Source: Kovacikia minuta CCNUW1
Lineage (GTDB): Bacteria; Cyanobacteriota; Cyanobacteriia; Leptolyngbyales; Leptolyngbyaceae
Direction: 5' to 3'
Assembly (NCBI RefSeq): GCF_020091585.1
Contig: NZ_CP083582.1
Span: forward strand, 744,001 to 808,000
DNA: 64,000 nucleotides
This document shows, piece after piece, positions 9,958 through 19,045 of the stretch (its first letter is position 1; each line of letters starts with the position of its first letter). The position numbers and the translations under genes were made by a program. The notes beneath the pieces are model-generated. The model was not told the origin of the DNA. It did not search any database and saw nothing but the letters and a program-made list of their open reading frames with translations.

Positions 9958-11261
9958 CTACCTATCACCTTCCTCATCCTGCGCTTGAGTCACCAGTTGT
10001 CCGGTCTTAACCGAAAGGTTCATTGCTTGCCCGTTGCGATTAAGCCCAAGTTGCAGTTGGCTGCCAACCTGGCTGTCTTCAACCGAGCTTTTGAATCTCA
10101 TCTCCAGTTTTCACAGACTGGTTGTTGAGTTGGGTAATCACGTCTCCTGCCCGCACTCCGGCTCTATCCGCAGGGGAATTTGGCTTCACCTGGGTGACCA
10201 GAACACCCTCACTTTCCTTAACCTGCAAACCACTGTTGGGATCGTTGTTGATTGAGTTTTTGACATCGGAGGTCAGGGTGATCATGGCAATTCCCAAATA
10301 GGGATGTTCCACTTTTCCGGTGGCAATCAACTGGTCTGCGATCGCCTTGGCTTTATTAATTGGAATGGCAAACCCAATCCCCTGGGCACCCTGAATAATT
10401 GCAGAATTCATCCCGATTACCTGCCCCTGGGAATTCAGCAGCGGTCCGCCGGAATTACCCGGATTAATCGCAGCGTCGGTTTGAATGAAATTTACCCGCT
10501 CTGTCGAGAAACCCAGCGCACCACTGGAACGCCCTGTGGCACTGATAATTCCTGTTGTCACGGTATTGTCCAAACCAAGGGGATTACCGATCGCGATCGC
10601 CCATTCTCCTGCTTTGAGGTGATCCGAATTTCCCAATGTCACCGTTGGCAAATTGGTGGCGTCGATTTTAACCACCGCAACATCGGTGACGCGATCGGCT
10701 CCAGTCACGGTGCCCTTAAAGGTGCGTCCATCCTTGAGGGTAACGGTAACTGATTTCACACCAGCTACAACGTGAGCATTCGTCAAAATTTCACCATTGG
10801 CATTGATGATAAAGCCGGAACCCACTCCCTTCTGTTCTTTTTGGGCCGGGTGGTGTGGGGATGTTGGAGCCAAAGAACTGACGAAAGAAGGGGTCCTGGA
10901 AGGCATCGGGGACGGGATTTTTAACGGTTCGAGTTGCATCAATGCGGACAACCGCTGGTCCTACCTGATCCACAACGGTGGTGACGAAATTGGCGTCCAC
11001 TGAGCTAGTGGGTGGGTTCGATGGAGCAGGGGCGATCGGAGCCGAAGTGAGGGGGGGGGGTGGTGTCACAGCCATAGAGGAAGAGGGTGTGATCAGACGA
11101 TCGCCCAAAATCGCCATTCCTCCTCCAAAAACAATTAACGCTAAATAAGTAAAGGGTTGTTTCCAGACACGATTGCTTTTTTCAATTGGTTTCGATTCAT
11201 CCAATTCAAGTTGACTCATTTGTGCCGAGTCATGCTCAAAGTTCGGATAGTCAGCTTTCAT
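9958..11261 (-). CDS. HtrA/DegP-like trypsin-type serine protease with PDZ domain (two frameshifts)
   Basis: The first frame (from the ATG at 11261) encodes a cytoplasmic lead, a membrane anchor ([16 protein letters not shown]), a Pro/Ala-rich linker and [16 protein letters not shown]. The second frame carries the catalytic histidine in [10 protein letters not shown], the aspartate in TDVAVVKI and the serine in PGNSGGPLL, followed by a PDZ domain with [20 protein letters not shown]. Deleting one base near 10828 joins the frames. A second single-base deletion near 10084 extends the C-terminus by about 45 residues to the stop at 9958. It probably acts in the periplasm in protein quality control (HhoA/HhoB/HtrA group). 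It faces the ECF sigma gene. Confidence 0.87.
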
Positions 11262-11629
11262 TCAATTCTCCTACAACAGAGTTAACATGATGTCTTTTGG
11301 TTTGCCTGAGTGATGTTTTGGATAGCAGAAAATAGCACAAAGTGTTGAATTCTAAACTCTGAAAACTGAGCTTGAAATCAAGTCAGTCGTTGCTTTTCAG
11401 GAATTAGAATATATTCACTGCCTGGCAGTTGCGATCGATGCAAGGATGAAATTGAAAGACAACAAACGATTCATCAAAAGTTTTCACACTGCCATCAGAT
11501 CACATTGCAAATCCCACATCTCATTCTCAGTAATTATTTTCAAGGTAGATAGAAGTTGTGAACATTTTGTGTCAGGTCTGTGTTACCACGGTGATATGCT
11601 GAGAACCGGAGCGCATTTAGATTAAATCC
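11262..11629. other. Divergent promoter region between htrA-like gene and chlD
   Basis: A 368-base AT-rich stretch without repeats or an open frame of interest. It must hold the start sites of both divergent genes. I cannot assign individual promoter elements with confidence. Confidence 0.5.
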
Positions 11630-13772
11630 ATGCCCGCACTGAGTCACCCGCCTTCGCCGATCGCCTTTCCCCTAACTGCCGTTGTTGGTCAGGAAGCAAT
11701 TAAACTTGCGTTGCTCCTATCTGCTGTTGATCCTGGTCTGGGTGGAGTGATCATTGCAGGACGACGGGGAACTGCAAAATCGGTGATGGCGCGAGCGCTC
11801 CATGCACTCCTGCCCCCGATCGAGGTACTCAAAGACTCCCCCTATCATTGTGACCCCCTCAATCCGGCAGAGTGGGATGATGAAACGCTGAAAGGGATGA
11901 GGGATGAGGGCGGAGGGATGGGGCAAGAGATCCCCACGGAGGTCATTCCCGCCCCCTTTATTCAGGTTCCCCTGGGTGTTACGGAAGATCGGTTGCTGGG
12001 ATCAGTGGATGTGAGCCAGTCGATCAAGCGGGGGGAAACAGTGTTTCAGCCGGGCTTGCTGGCAGAGGCGCACCGAGGGGTGCTGTATGTGGATGAGATC
12101 AATCTGCTGGATGATCAAATTGCCAATCTGCTGTTAACCGTTTTGACCGAAGGACGGAACCAGATTGAACGGGAAGGGATCAGTTTTCAGCATCCCTGTA
12201 AGCCCTTGTTTGTTGCCACCTACAACCCCGAAGAAGGGGAATTGCGGAACCACCTGCTGGATCGGATTGCGATCGCCCTTTCCGCAGATGCGGTGTTGGC
12301 GTTGGATGAACGGGTACAAGCCGTTGAGCAAGCCACTCGCTATTCTGACTCACCGCTGGAATTTTTAAGCCAGTACAGCGAAGATCTTGATTCTCTTAAA
12401 ACCCAAATTCTCCTGGCAGCGGGAATGGCTCAAGGATGTGCGCATCCAGCCAGAACAAATTGCCTACCTGGTGGAAGAGGCAATCCGGGGTGGGGTACAG
12501 GGACACCGAGCCGAACTGTTTGCCCTCCGGGTTGCCAGAGCACATGCCGCCCTTGATGGACGGACCGACGTTAACTCGGAGGATCTGCGCCGTGCCGTGG
12601 AACTGGTAATTGTGCCCCGCTGCACGATTGTCGAAGTTCCCCCTGAGCAGCAGCAACCACCCCCACCGCCACCCCCACCCCCAGATGAAACCGAAGATTC
12701 GGAGCAGGAGCAGGACGATCGCGACGAAAATGAAGACCAGGACGAGACCGAACAAGAGCCACCCAGCATTCCAGAGGAATTTGTCTTTGATCCAGAGGGT
12801 GTGATTCTTGATCCAGAGATTCTTTACTTTGCCCAAATGGCATCCCGCCAGGGAAAATCCGGTAGCCGAACGGTAATCTTCTCAGAAGATCGGGGGCGCT
12901 ACATCAAGCCCATGCTGCCAAAGGGCAGAGCTCGTCGGATTGCAGTTGATGCGACGTTGCGAGCTGCGGCCCCCTACCAGAAAGGTAGAAGGCAGAGAGC
13001 GGAGACAGAGGGTAGAAGGCAGGAGCCAGGAGCCAGGAGCCAGGAGCCAGCCTCAATTCAGCATTCAACATTCAACATTCAAAATTCTCCCCCACACCCC
13101 ACTCCCTCTCGCAAACGAGTCTTCGTTGAAGAAGCCGACATTCGGGCCAAGCGTCTGGTACGCAAGGCAGGGGCGCTGGTGGTTTTTGTGGTAGATGCCT
13201 CTGGTTCGATGGCGTTAAACCGGATGCAATCGGCTAAGGGAGCAGTGCTGCGATTGCTGACGGAGGCATATCAGAACCGTGATCAGGTTTCCCTGATCCC
13301 ATTTCGGGGAGAACAGGCGGAGGTATTGTTGCCGCCCACCCGATCGATTGAAGCGGCAAAACGGCGACTCGATCGGATGCCCTGCGGGGGGGGGTCACCC
13401 CTGGCCCACGGGTTAACGCAAGCGGTGCGGGTAGGGTTGAACGCCAAGCAATCCGGTGATATTGGACAGGTGGTGATTGTGGCAATCACCGATGGGCGGG
13501 GAAATATTCCGCTGGCGCGATCGCTGGGTGAACCCATTCCCGAAGGCGAGAAGCCCGATATTAAAGCGGAATTCCTGGAAATTGCCGCCAAAATTCGCGC
13601 CCTGGGAATTCAACTGTTGGTCATTGATACCGAGAATAAATTCATCTCGACAGGTTTTGCCAAGGAACTAGCAAACCATGCAGGCGGCAAATACTATCAC
13701 CTACCCAAAGCAACGGATCAGGCGATCGCAGCAATGACCCGCAATGCCATTTCTGATCTAAAAACCCGATAA
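11630..13772 (+). CDS. chlD: Magnesium chelatase subunit D (frameshift near 12419)
   Basis: ChlD works with ChlI and ChlH to insert Mg2+ into protoporphyrin IX, the first committed step of chlorophyll synthesis. The N-terminal half is an AAA+ domain with GRRGTAKS (residues 44-51) and LYVDEINLL. It is followed by an acidic/proline linker (a run of nine prolines, then a Glu/Asp-rich stretch) and a von Willebrand A domain with the MIDAS motif DASGSMA (bases 13193-13213). One extra base near 12419 splits the gene between QILLA and [10 protein letters not shown]. Removing it gives about 714 residues, near the normal length. Two low-complexity inserts encoded by heptamer repeats are present, at about 11896-11935 and 12980-13100. 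chlD is expected to be essential, so the frameshift is probably an error. Confidence 0.93.
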
Positions 13773-13778
13773 ACGAAA

Positions 13779-13801
13779 GCACCAACCCAAAGGATTGGTG
13801 C
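13779..13801 (+). terminator. Hairpin after chlD, possible terminator
   Basis: GCACCAACCC-AAA-GGATTGGTGC forms a ten-base stem with one mismatch, six bases after the chlD stop codon. No U-tract follows on the plus strand, so intrinsic termination is uncertain. It may also serve the convergent PTPA-CTERM gene. Confidence 0.4.
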
Positions 13802-13859
13802 ATTCAACGGAGTCAACCGAAAGATAAAGTCGAGTGTTCCCAAGAATGGGTGCGAAAAT

Positions 13860-14417
13860 TTAGGCTTGAGTTGTTGTTTCCTCCGCTTTGCGTTTCCGCA
13901 GGGCTGACACCGCTAAACTCAGTCCCAACAAACCGGGTAGCAGGGCTGGCGTCGGCACCGCCGCTGCATAGGAGCCTACCGGCGGAGCACCGGGAACGCC
14001 AGTCGTCACTTCATTTGACAGTGGGTCAAGTCCCAAAAACTCGGTACTGCCCTGAACCTGAAACAGGTAATCCAAGCCAAATAGTGAACCATTGCTAAAA
14101 ACTAACCGGGGACGGCTGGGAAACCCTACGGCTGAGGCTGCCGTATAGGTATTTCCAACAAAGTCCAGGCTTAACCCCAGCAAACCCGTTCCCGGTTGGA
14201 GAATTTCAAGCCCGGAACCCGTGAGAGCGGTTGATTCCCAGGACACGGTTCCATTGCCCGTTGCACCGGCAAACGTCCCAGATGAGACATTAATTTGAAA
14301 CGGTGCGGACAGGGTAATTGCCTGTGCCGGAGCAGATGTCAAAACAGTAGATCCCATTGCAATGCAGGCTGCACTAGCGGCAGCGATCGATACTTTGGTC
14401 ATGGTTGAGGTTGTCAT
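13860..14417 (-). CDS. PTPA-CTERM sorting domain protein (exported)
   Basis: About 185 residues with an N-terminal signal peptide (hydrophobic stretch ending in APAQA near residue 33) and a C-terminal tripartite sorting signal: VPTPALLPGLLGL, a hydrophobic helix, then the basic tail RKRKAEE. This is the PTPA variant of the PEP-CTERM signal found in cyanobacteria, processed by an exosortase-like system and linked to extracellular matrix or surface proteins. The middle is Gly/Ser/Thr-rich beta sequence without a recognisable enzyme motif. GGAGGA eight bases upstream of the ATG at 14417 supports that start over an upstream TTG. Confidence 0.8.
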   Translation of the reverse strand: MTTSTMTKVSIAAASAACIAMGSTVLTSAPAQAITLSAPFQINVSSGTFAGATGNGTVSWESTALTGSGLEILQPGTGLLGLSLDFVGNTYTAASAVGFPSRPRLVFSNGSLFGLDYLFQVQGSTEFLGLDPLSNEVTTGVPGAPPVGSYAAAVPTPALLPGLLGLSLAVSALRKRKAEETTTQA

Positions 14418-14789
14418 CGTTGATTCCTCCAAAAAAGGCGAATGTTTATGGTAGAGTCCCTTTTTTTGAGATGGAAATCAGCCAATCCTCAAATCTTATT
14501 CACGAGTAGATTGCGAACCACTCACATAAAGTAATAGCAGCCATTTTTTCTTTAGTTGCGGCTGTACCAGCTCCGCAATTGTCATTTCAGATCGGGCATA
14601 TTCCGTGCGCCTTACCAGGCTTCTGGTTAGACCAATTGAACAACTGGCAAGGCGTGAAGCAAAGGATCTCAATTCCTAATTCTCAGTTTTCCCATTCCAT
14701 CTCCCCCCATCGCTCACAATTTTTTGCATCCAATTTGGAAGTCACTCCGTATCTAATCTTGAGCAATTGATTAAACAGGAGATTGAAAC

Positions 14790-15623
14790 ATGTCGCGTTA
14801 TCTTTCCACTGCTTTGACGGCGATGGTTGCAGCGGCAACCTTGCATCAGGTTGGCATGGCTGAACCTGCCGCAGCGATCGAACTAATCGGGTTGACGAAT
14901 AACAATACCCTGGTTTCCTTTGACTCCGATCGCCCCACCACTGCCCGCAAGATTGAAATTCAGGGAATCGATGGCACCCTGGTTGGAATTGACTTTCGTC
15001 CCGCTAATCAGCTGTTGTATGGCGTAACCAGTTCCAGCAAAATTTATACAATCGATCCGGCAACGGGAACAGCAACACTGGTCAGCAACCTCAGCACTCC
15101 CTTTATGGGCGGTATGCGTTCAGGGGTAGACTTTAACCCGGTTGCAGACCGACTGCGGTTAGTGGGAGCCAACGGGCAAAATTTCCGGGTCAATGTTGAA
15201 ACCGGTGAAACCGTCGTAGATAAACCTTTGGCATATGCAATGGGCGATCGCAACTATGGAAAAGGTGCAGCCGTTAGCGCAGGTGCCTATACCAATTCCA
15301 TTCCAGGAGCCAAAACCACCCAACTGTTTGATATCGATTCGGTTATGGATGTTCTGGTATTGCAAAGCCCACCCAACAACGGTGCCTTGAAAACGATCGG
15401 GGCGCTGGATGCAAACTTTAGCCCAACGGCAGGAATGGATGTTGTTACAGACTCCAATGGTGCAAATACAGCGTTTGCGGTATCTGGTTCAGCTCTCTAC
15501 AGCGTTGACCTGTCAAAAGGTTCAGCAAAAACAATGGGCACCATCAATGTGAATAATCGGCCCGTCAATTTAATCGATGTTGCCGCTATGCCACTCTCTC
15601 GTTCCAGCGCAGCAAAACCTTAA
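14790..15623 (+). CDS. DUF4394 family exported beta-propeller-like protein
   Basis: The 277-residue product has a signal peptide (cleavage probably after AAA near residue 29). It then has a DUF4394 domain made of repeated strands such as ELIGLTNNNTLVSFDSDRP, GIDFRPANQLLYGVTSSSKIYTIDPATGTATLVS and GVDFNPVADRLRLVGANGQNFRVNVETG, a beta-propeller-like pattern. The biochemical role is unknown. ACAGGAGA lies about 9 bases upstream of the ATG. The neighbour across the divergent gap is the PTPA-CTERM protein, so both may be surface or matrix components (inference). Confidence 0.82.
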   Translation: MSRYLSTALTAMVAAATLHQVGMAEPAAAIELIGLTNNNTLVSFDSDRPTTARKIEIQGIDGTLVGIDFRPANQLLYGVTSSSKIYTIDPATGTATLVSNLSTPFMGGMRSGVDFNPVADRLRLVGANGQNFRVNVETGETVVDKPLAYAMGDRNYGKGAAVSAGAYTNSIPGAKTTQLFDIDSVMDVLVLQSPPNNGALKTIGALDANFSPTAGMDVVTDSNGANTAFAVSGSALYSVDLSKGSAKTMGTINVNNRPVNLIDVAAMPLSRSSAAKP

Positions 15624-15649
15624 AGGGAGAACTTACGCATCAGGTGTTC

Positions 15650-15715
15650 AAATCCCCGGCTTCTGGTAAAGGCTCAGCATTGTAGCGCTTACCCTGCCAT
15701 AGAAGCCGGGGATCT
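15650..15715. repeat. Palindromic repeat, AATCCCCGGCTTCT arms
   Basis: Inverted arms AAATCCCCGGCTTCT (15650-15664) and AGAAGCCGGGGATCT (15701-15715) flank a 36-base loop. The arms are related to the shorter AGATCCCCGACTT palindromes at 43937 and 54179. It lies 27 bases after the DUF4394 stop and could act as a terminator, although no U-tract follows. Heptamers CCCCACA follow at 15747-15785. Confidence 0.6.
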
Positions 15716-15969
15716 TGACGTATAGCCGATTTTACTTGAATTAACCCCACACCCCACACCCCACATCCCACACCCCACACCCCCCAAGCCTGTAGCTTAC
15801 TGATCTGAAAACCGCTGTCAGTCCTGAAAATCTCAAATTGAAGGGGGTAGATGGGTAGATGAAAGCGGGATGTAATTTCTCAACGAATCCCTAACCATAA
15901 AGGGAAACCATTTTTTGACCCTGAACCCCTGGTCAGCAGCTATTCATTCCCGGACACCGAACACCCGCC

Positions 15970-16293
15970 ATGAAGGAAGGATTAAGGGTCGTTCGGGTAA
16001 GCGCACATACCTCTGCATTTGTAGTAGTGTTGGATCTATCCTTACTACTTGCGCTGGATGAGTTGGCTAATTTGAAGTTGAGAAGACATCCCAAGCACAC
16101 CTTGAAACAATTCATTCGGGAGTTGCAAAAACCCTGGATGAAATTTTCACTTAGCCTCTCGATTAATATTGTTTGCCTCTGGCTGCTCACAGAAATTCCC
16201 CAACATCCAGAACATTGGGAAGAAGCAGCCATTATCGGACTATGGCTGATTATTCTACTCAATTGCTATGTTTCAATCCGAGGATTGGTTTAA
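15970..16293 (+). CDS. Hypothetical small membrane protein
   Basis: A 107-residue frame with two or three hydrophobic segments (AFVVVLDLSLLLAL near residues 16-29, FSLSLSINIVCLWLL near 59-73, and IIGLWLIILLNCYV near 88-101) separated by a basic loop. I recognise no family. It sits 73 bases upstream of the hydrolase gene on the same strand, so the two could be co-transcribed. Support is moderate, resting on frame length and coherent membrane topology only. Confidence 0.45.
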   Translation: MKEGLRVVRVSAHTSAFVVVLDLSLLLALDELANLKLRRHPKHTLKQFIRELQKPWMKFSLSLSINIVCLWLLTEIPQHPEHWEEAAIIGLWLIILLNCYVSIRGLV

Positions 16294-16368
16294 TGGAAAT
16301 TTGCGCCAATCTGTATCCATGCCTGGTTTGGACCAGGAAGAAGGGAGGGAGGTAAGAAAAAGAGCTTG

Positions 16369-17643
16369 ATGCCTGGAACCAGCGCAGTTTGTCGGAGGCT
16401 GCAAGACCATCTAGTGAAGAGAAAAATTGCTGCATTTTGTGCTTTGCTGGTAGCCGGGTTAATTCCCTCACTTCTAAGTGCTGTGGGGCTTTTTCTGAGC
16501 CTATGGATCGTCGTTCCCGCTCCTAATAGGCTGCTGCTCCCTCTGGGGGTAGGTGCGCCAGAAGTTAGCCCCTGGTTAGTGGGGTTAAACACGATCGCCC
16601 TGCTGTTGGCTCTCGTAGGCATCCACAAAAGTTGGATTTATCAGGTTGCACTGGTGTGTAGCGTGATTGGCATAATCCTGAGTAGCTTGCCCCTGATGCA
16701 GTTGCCTGCTGCCAACACCCGCATGGCTGCCGAAATGCAAGTCGTGTTAGGGGATGATTACCTGAATCCCGTTCCCCAGGCGGTGCAAGCCCACCTGCGC
16801 CCCCACCCTTTTGTTTTGGCAGACGCCTTCCGGGGAATTTTCCCTGGAGAGGTTCGTTGCGATCGGGGAATTCCCTTTGCCGCCCCGGATGGTGTCTCCC
16901 TCACGCTCAATCTATATCGCCCCCAGGTGATCGGCAGTTATCCGACGATCGTCGTTATCTATGGCGGTGCCTGGCGAGAGGGTAGTCCCAATCACGACGA
17001 ATTGTTTAGCCGATATATGGCAGCCCAGGGTTACACAGTTGTGGCGATCGACTACCGCCACGCGCCCCAATATCAATTTCCGATTCAGCTTGAAGATGTG
17101 CAAACCGCGCTGATGTACATCCAACAGCATGCCAAGGAGTTGGAGGTGGATATCGAACGGGTCGTGCTTATGGGGCGATCGGCGGGTGCCCACCTGGCAA
17201 TGCTGGCGACTTATCGATCGCTGGTCTTTCCAGTGCGGGCAGTGATTAATTACTATGGCCCTGTAGACCTGATCCAGGGATATAACGATCCCCCCATTCC
17301 AGACCCGATCGATACCCAAAGGGTGCTCAAGGATTTTTTGGGAGGAACCCCCAATGAACAGGCAGATCTCTATCAAAAGGCTTCTCCCATCAGCTATGTA
17401 AAACCCTCCCTGCCAATTTCCCTGCTCGTCTATGCAGGTCGAGATCATCTGGTACAAGCCAAATTTGGGCGGGCACTGTACGAAAAACTCCGTACTACAG
17501 GCAACCAGACTGTCTGGCTCGAAATTCCCTGGGCAGAACATGCCTTTGATGCAGTCTTTTCGGGAGTCAGCAATCAACTGGCACTTTTTTATACCGAAAG
17601 ATTTTTAGCACGGATACTCTACGCAAAAAGAGAGATTGCATGA
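16369..17643 (+). CDS. Alpha/beta hydrolase, membrane-anchored esterase/lipase (BD-FAE/HSL-like)
   Basis: The product has about 424 residues. Four N-terminal hydrophobic segments (residues about 20-120) anchor it in the membrane. The rest is an alpha/beta hydrolase domain with an oxyanion-hole motif YGGAWREG, the nucleophile elbow GRSAGAH (Ser near residue 271), an acid in YAGRDHLV and a histidine in WAEHAFDAV, so the triad looks complete. It would cleave a carboxylic ester, but the substrate is unknown. The ATG at 16369 is chosen over TTG at 16366. An AGGGAGG sits about 15 bases upstream. A riboswitch for the following transporter begins about 40 bases after the stop. Confidence 0.82.
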   Translation: MPGTSAVCRRLQDHLVKRKIAAFCALLVAGLIPSLLSAVGLFLSLWIVVPAPNRLLLPLGVGAPEVSPWLVGLNTIALLLALVGIHKSWIYQVALVCSVIGIILSSLPLMQLPAANTRMAAEMQVVLGDDYLNPVPQAVQAHLRPHPFVLADAFRGIFPGEVRCDRGIPFAAPDGVSLTLNLYRPQVIGSYPTIVVIYGGAWREGSPNHDELFSRYMAAQGYTVVAIDYRHAPQYQFPIQLEDVQTALMYIQQHAKELEVDIERVVLMGRSAGAHLAMLATYRSLVFPVRAVINYYGPVDLIQGYNDPPIPDPIDTQRVLKDFLGGTPNEQADLYQKASPISYVKPSLPISLLVYAGRDHLVQAKFGRALYEKLRTTGNQTVWLEIPWAEHAFDAVFSGVSNQLALFYTERFLARILYAKREIA

Positions 17644-17684
17644 CTCGTAGGATCATGTGTTACATTGCATAACTATAAACTGTA

Positions 17685-17960
17685 GCCAGTCAGCTTAATC
17701 CATGCTGTGCATAGAGCAATCCCAGCTTTTCTGCCAGATGGAGCGGAGGACCCAAACCTTGGGGTGGAACCTCTGGAAGGATGAACAGTGAGAGATGAGG
17801 GATGAAATTTTCTCATGTCTCATCAGCGGCTTATAAAGAAGGTATGAAGCGATGAACCCTCATCCCTCATCCTTCCGCCCTCATCCTTTCAAAGGGGGGC
17901 ATCTCTCAGCCCTAGCCCGTCAGCTAACCCCGTCAGCATTGAGGGAGGACTGAAGAGCAA
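17685..17960 (+). promoter_or_regulatory. ydaO/yuaA-type c-di-AMP riboswitch
   Basis: Several conserved blocks of the ydaO/yuaA aptamer appear in order: GCTTAATCC (17693-17701), GGAGCGGAGGACCCAA (17740-17755), TTGGGGTGGAACC (17759-17771) and CCCGTCAGCTAACCCCGTC (17916-17934). Between the second and third core regions the variable arm is expanded by about 110 bases of GATGAGG/CCTCATC-type words that could fold back on themselves. It lies directly upstream of the permease gene at 18049. A hairpin AAGCATTTCAAATGCTT at about 17958-17975 might be part of the expression platform. Class known to bind c-di-AMP, usually switching expression off; the direction here is not shown. Confidence 0.8.
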
Positions 17961-18048
17961 GCATTTCAAATGCTTCAGGCTCATCAGTGTCTCTTGCTAG
18001 TACTGCTCAGTTCTCTTTGTACCTGCTTTAGATTCTGAGGCACTGAAG

Positions 18049-18903
18049 ATGATCTTTCAGATGAATTTGGCAGCGGTATTTACCGCTGCGGCTCAGGCTA
18101 GTTGGAAACGAACCAAGCCGATGCTGGTTCGGGATACGGTGATTCTGCCTGCATTAGGGTTTCTCGGCATTATCCTGCTGTGGTGGGTCGTAGCGCTATT
18201 TCGGCGGGATCTGATGCCCACCCCCGCGGAGGCACTGGTCAATAATCTCGATTTCATTTTGAATCCCTTTTACCAGAGGGGTCCAGGAGATTTGGGACTC
18301 GGTTGGTTACTGATTGCCAGTTTGCGGCGCGTCCTGCTGGGCTTTCTGTTAGGAGCAGTCGTCGCGATTCCGATCGGGTTCTTAATTGGCATGTCTCGCC
18401 CAGTGATGCTGGCATTGAACCCGATTATTCAAATTTTCAAGCCTGTGTCGCCCCTGGCATGGTTGCCGATCGCTCTGGCAATTTTCAACCTGGCAGATCC
18501 ATCGGCAATTTTCGTCATTTTCATCACCTCCCTCTGGCCCACCATTATCAACACCGCATTAGGCGTATCGAGCGTCCCCCAGGATTACCTGGATGTCTCG
18601 CGGGTGCTGGAAATGCCCCGTTGGCGACAGGTGATCAAAATTATTTTGCCTGCCAGCCTGCCTTACATCTTTACCGGGTTGAGAATTAGCCTGGGGATCG
18701 CCTGGCTGGTAATCGTTGCCGTCGAGATGCTAACTGGGGGGATTGGGATTGGCTTCTTTGTCTGGGATGAGTGGAGCCGACTCAATTTGAGTTCCGTTTT
18801 CCTCGCAGTGCTGGTGATTGGCTTAACTGGATTACTCCTGGACTTTGCCATCAGCCAACTGCAAGCATGGGTAACCCATCGGCGTCCGACAGCGACCAAT
18901 TAG
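18049..18903 (+). CDS. Nitrate/bicarbonate-type ABC transporter permease (NrtB/CmpB-like)
   Basis: A 284-residue integral membrane protein with five or six helices and the binding-protein-dependent permease loop DYLDVSRVLEMPRWRQVIKIILPASLPYIFTG, including the conserved Gly region. Sequence features such as PLAWLPIALAIFNLADPSAIFVIF and TGGIGIGFFVWDEWSRLN are those of NrtB/CmpB, the permeases for nitrate/nitrite and for bicarbonate in cyanobacteria. I cannot separate the two substrates from sequence alone. It is preceded by a c-di-AMP riboswitch and followed by the binding protein gene. Normally the binding protein comes first (A-B-C-D); here the order is permease, binding protein, ATPase. Confidence 0.87.
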   Translation: MIFQMNLAAVFTAAAQASWKRTKPMLVRDTVILPALGFLGIILLWWVVALFRRDLMPTPAEALVNNLDFILNPFYQRGPGDLGLGWLLIASLRRVLLGFLLGAVVAIPIGFLIGMSRPVMLALNPIIQIFKPVSPLAWLPIALAIFNLADPSAIFVIFITSLWPTIINTALGVSSVPQDYLDVSRVLEMPRWRQVIKIILPASLPYIFTGLRISLGIAWLVIVAVEMLTGGIGIGFFVWDEWSRLNLSSVFLAVLVIGLTGLLLDFAISQLQAWVTHRRPTATN

Positions 18904-18915
18904 GAAGCGGGGCAG

Positions 18916-19035
18916 GAGTTTTAAGTTTTGAGTTTTAAGTTGGGTTATTAGTCATGGGTCATGGGTCATTGGCTGTTGGTTCCTCAAGCCCACCACCTCC
19001 CACCTCTCACCTCCCACCTACCACCTCCCACCTAT
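18916..19035. repeat. Heptamer repeats (TTTTAAG, CCACCTC types)
   Basis: TTTTAAG/TTTTGAG units (18918-18940), GGGTCAT units (18954-18970) and CCACCTC/CCACCTA units (18990-19033) fill the gap between the permease and binding protein genes. The spacing is unusual for an operon. Confidence 0.65.
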
Positions 19036-19045
19036 CTTCAAAGCC

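Noticed and set aside
12464-12769. Ser/Gly/Cys-rich antisense frame over the chlD linker
   Set aside because: It is the reverse of the proline/acid-rich ChlD linker; composition is simple and no start or family is visible.
15642-15665. tRNA-like T-arm sequence (GTTCAAATCC)
   Set aside because: It is the left arm of a palindromic repeat; no cloverleaf can be drawn around it.
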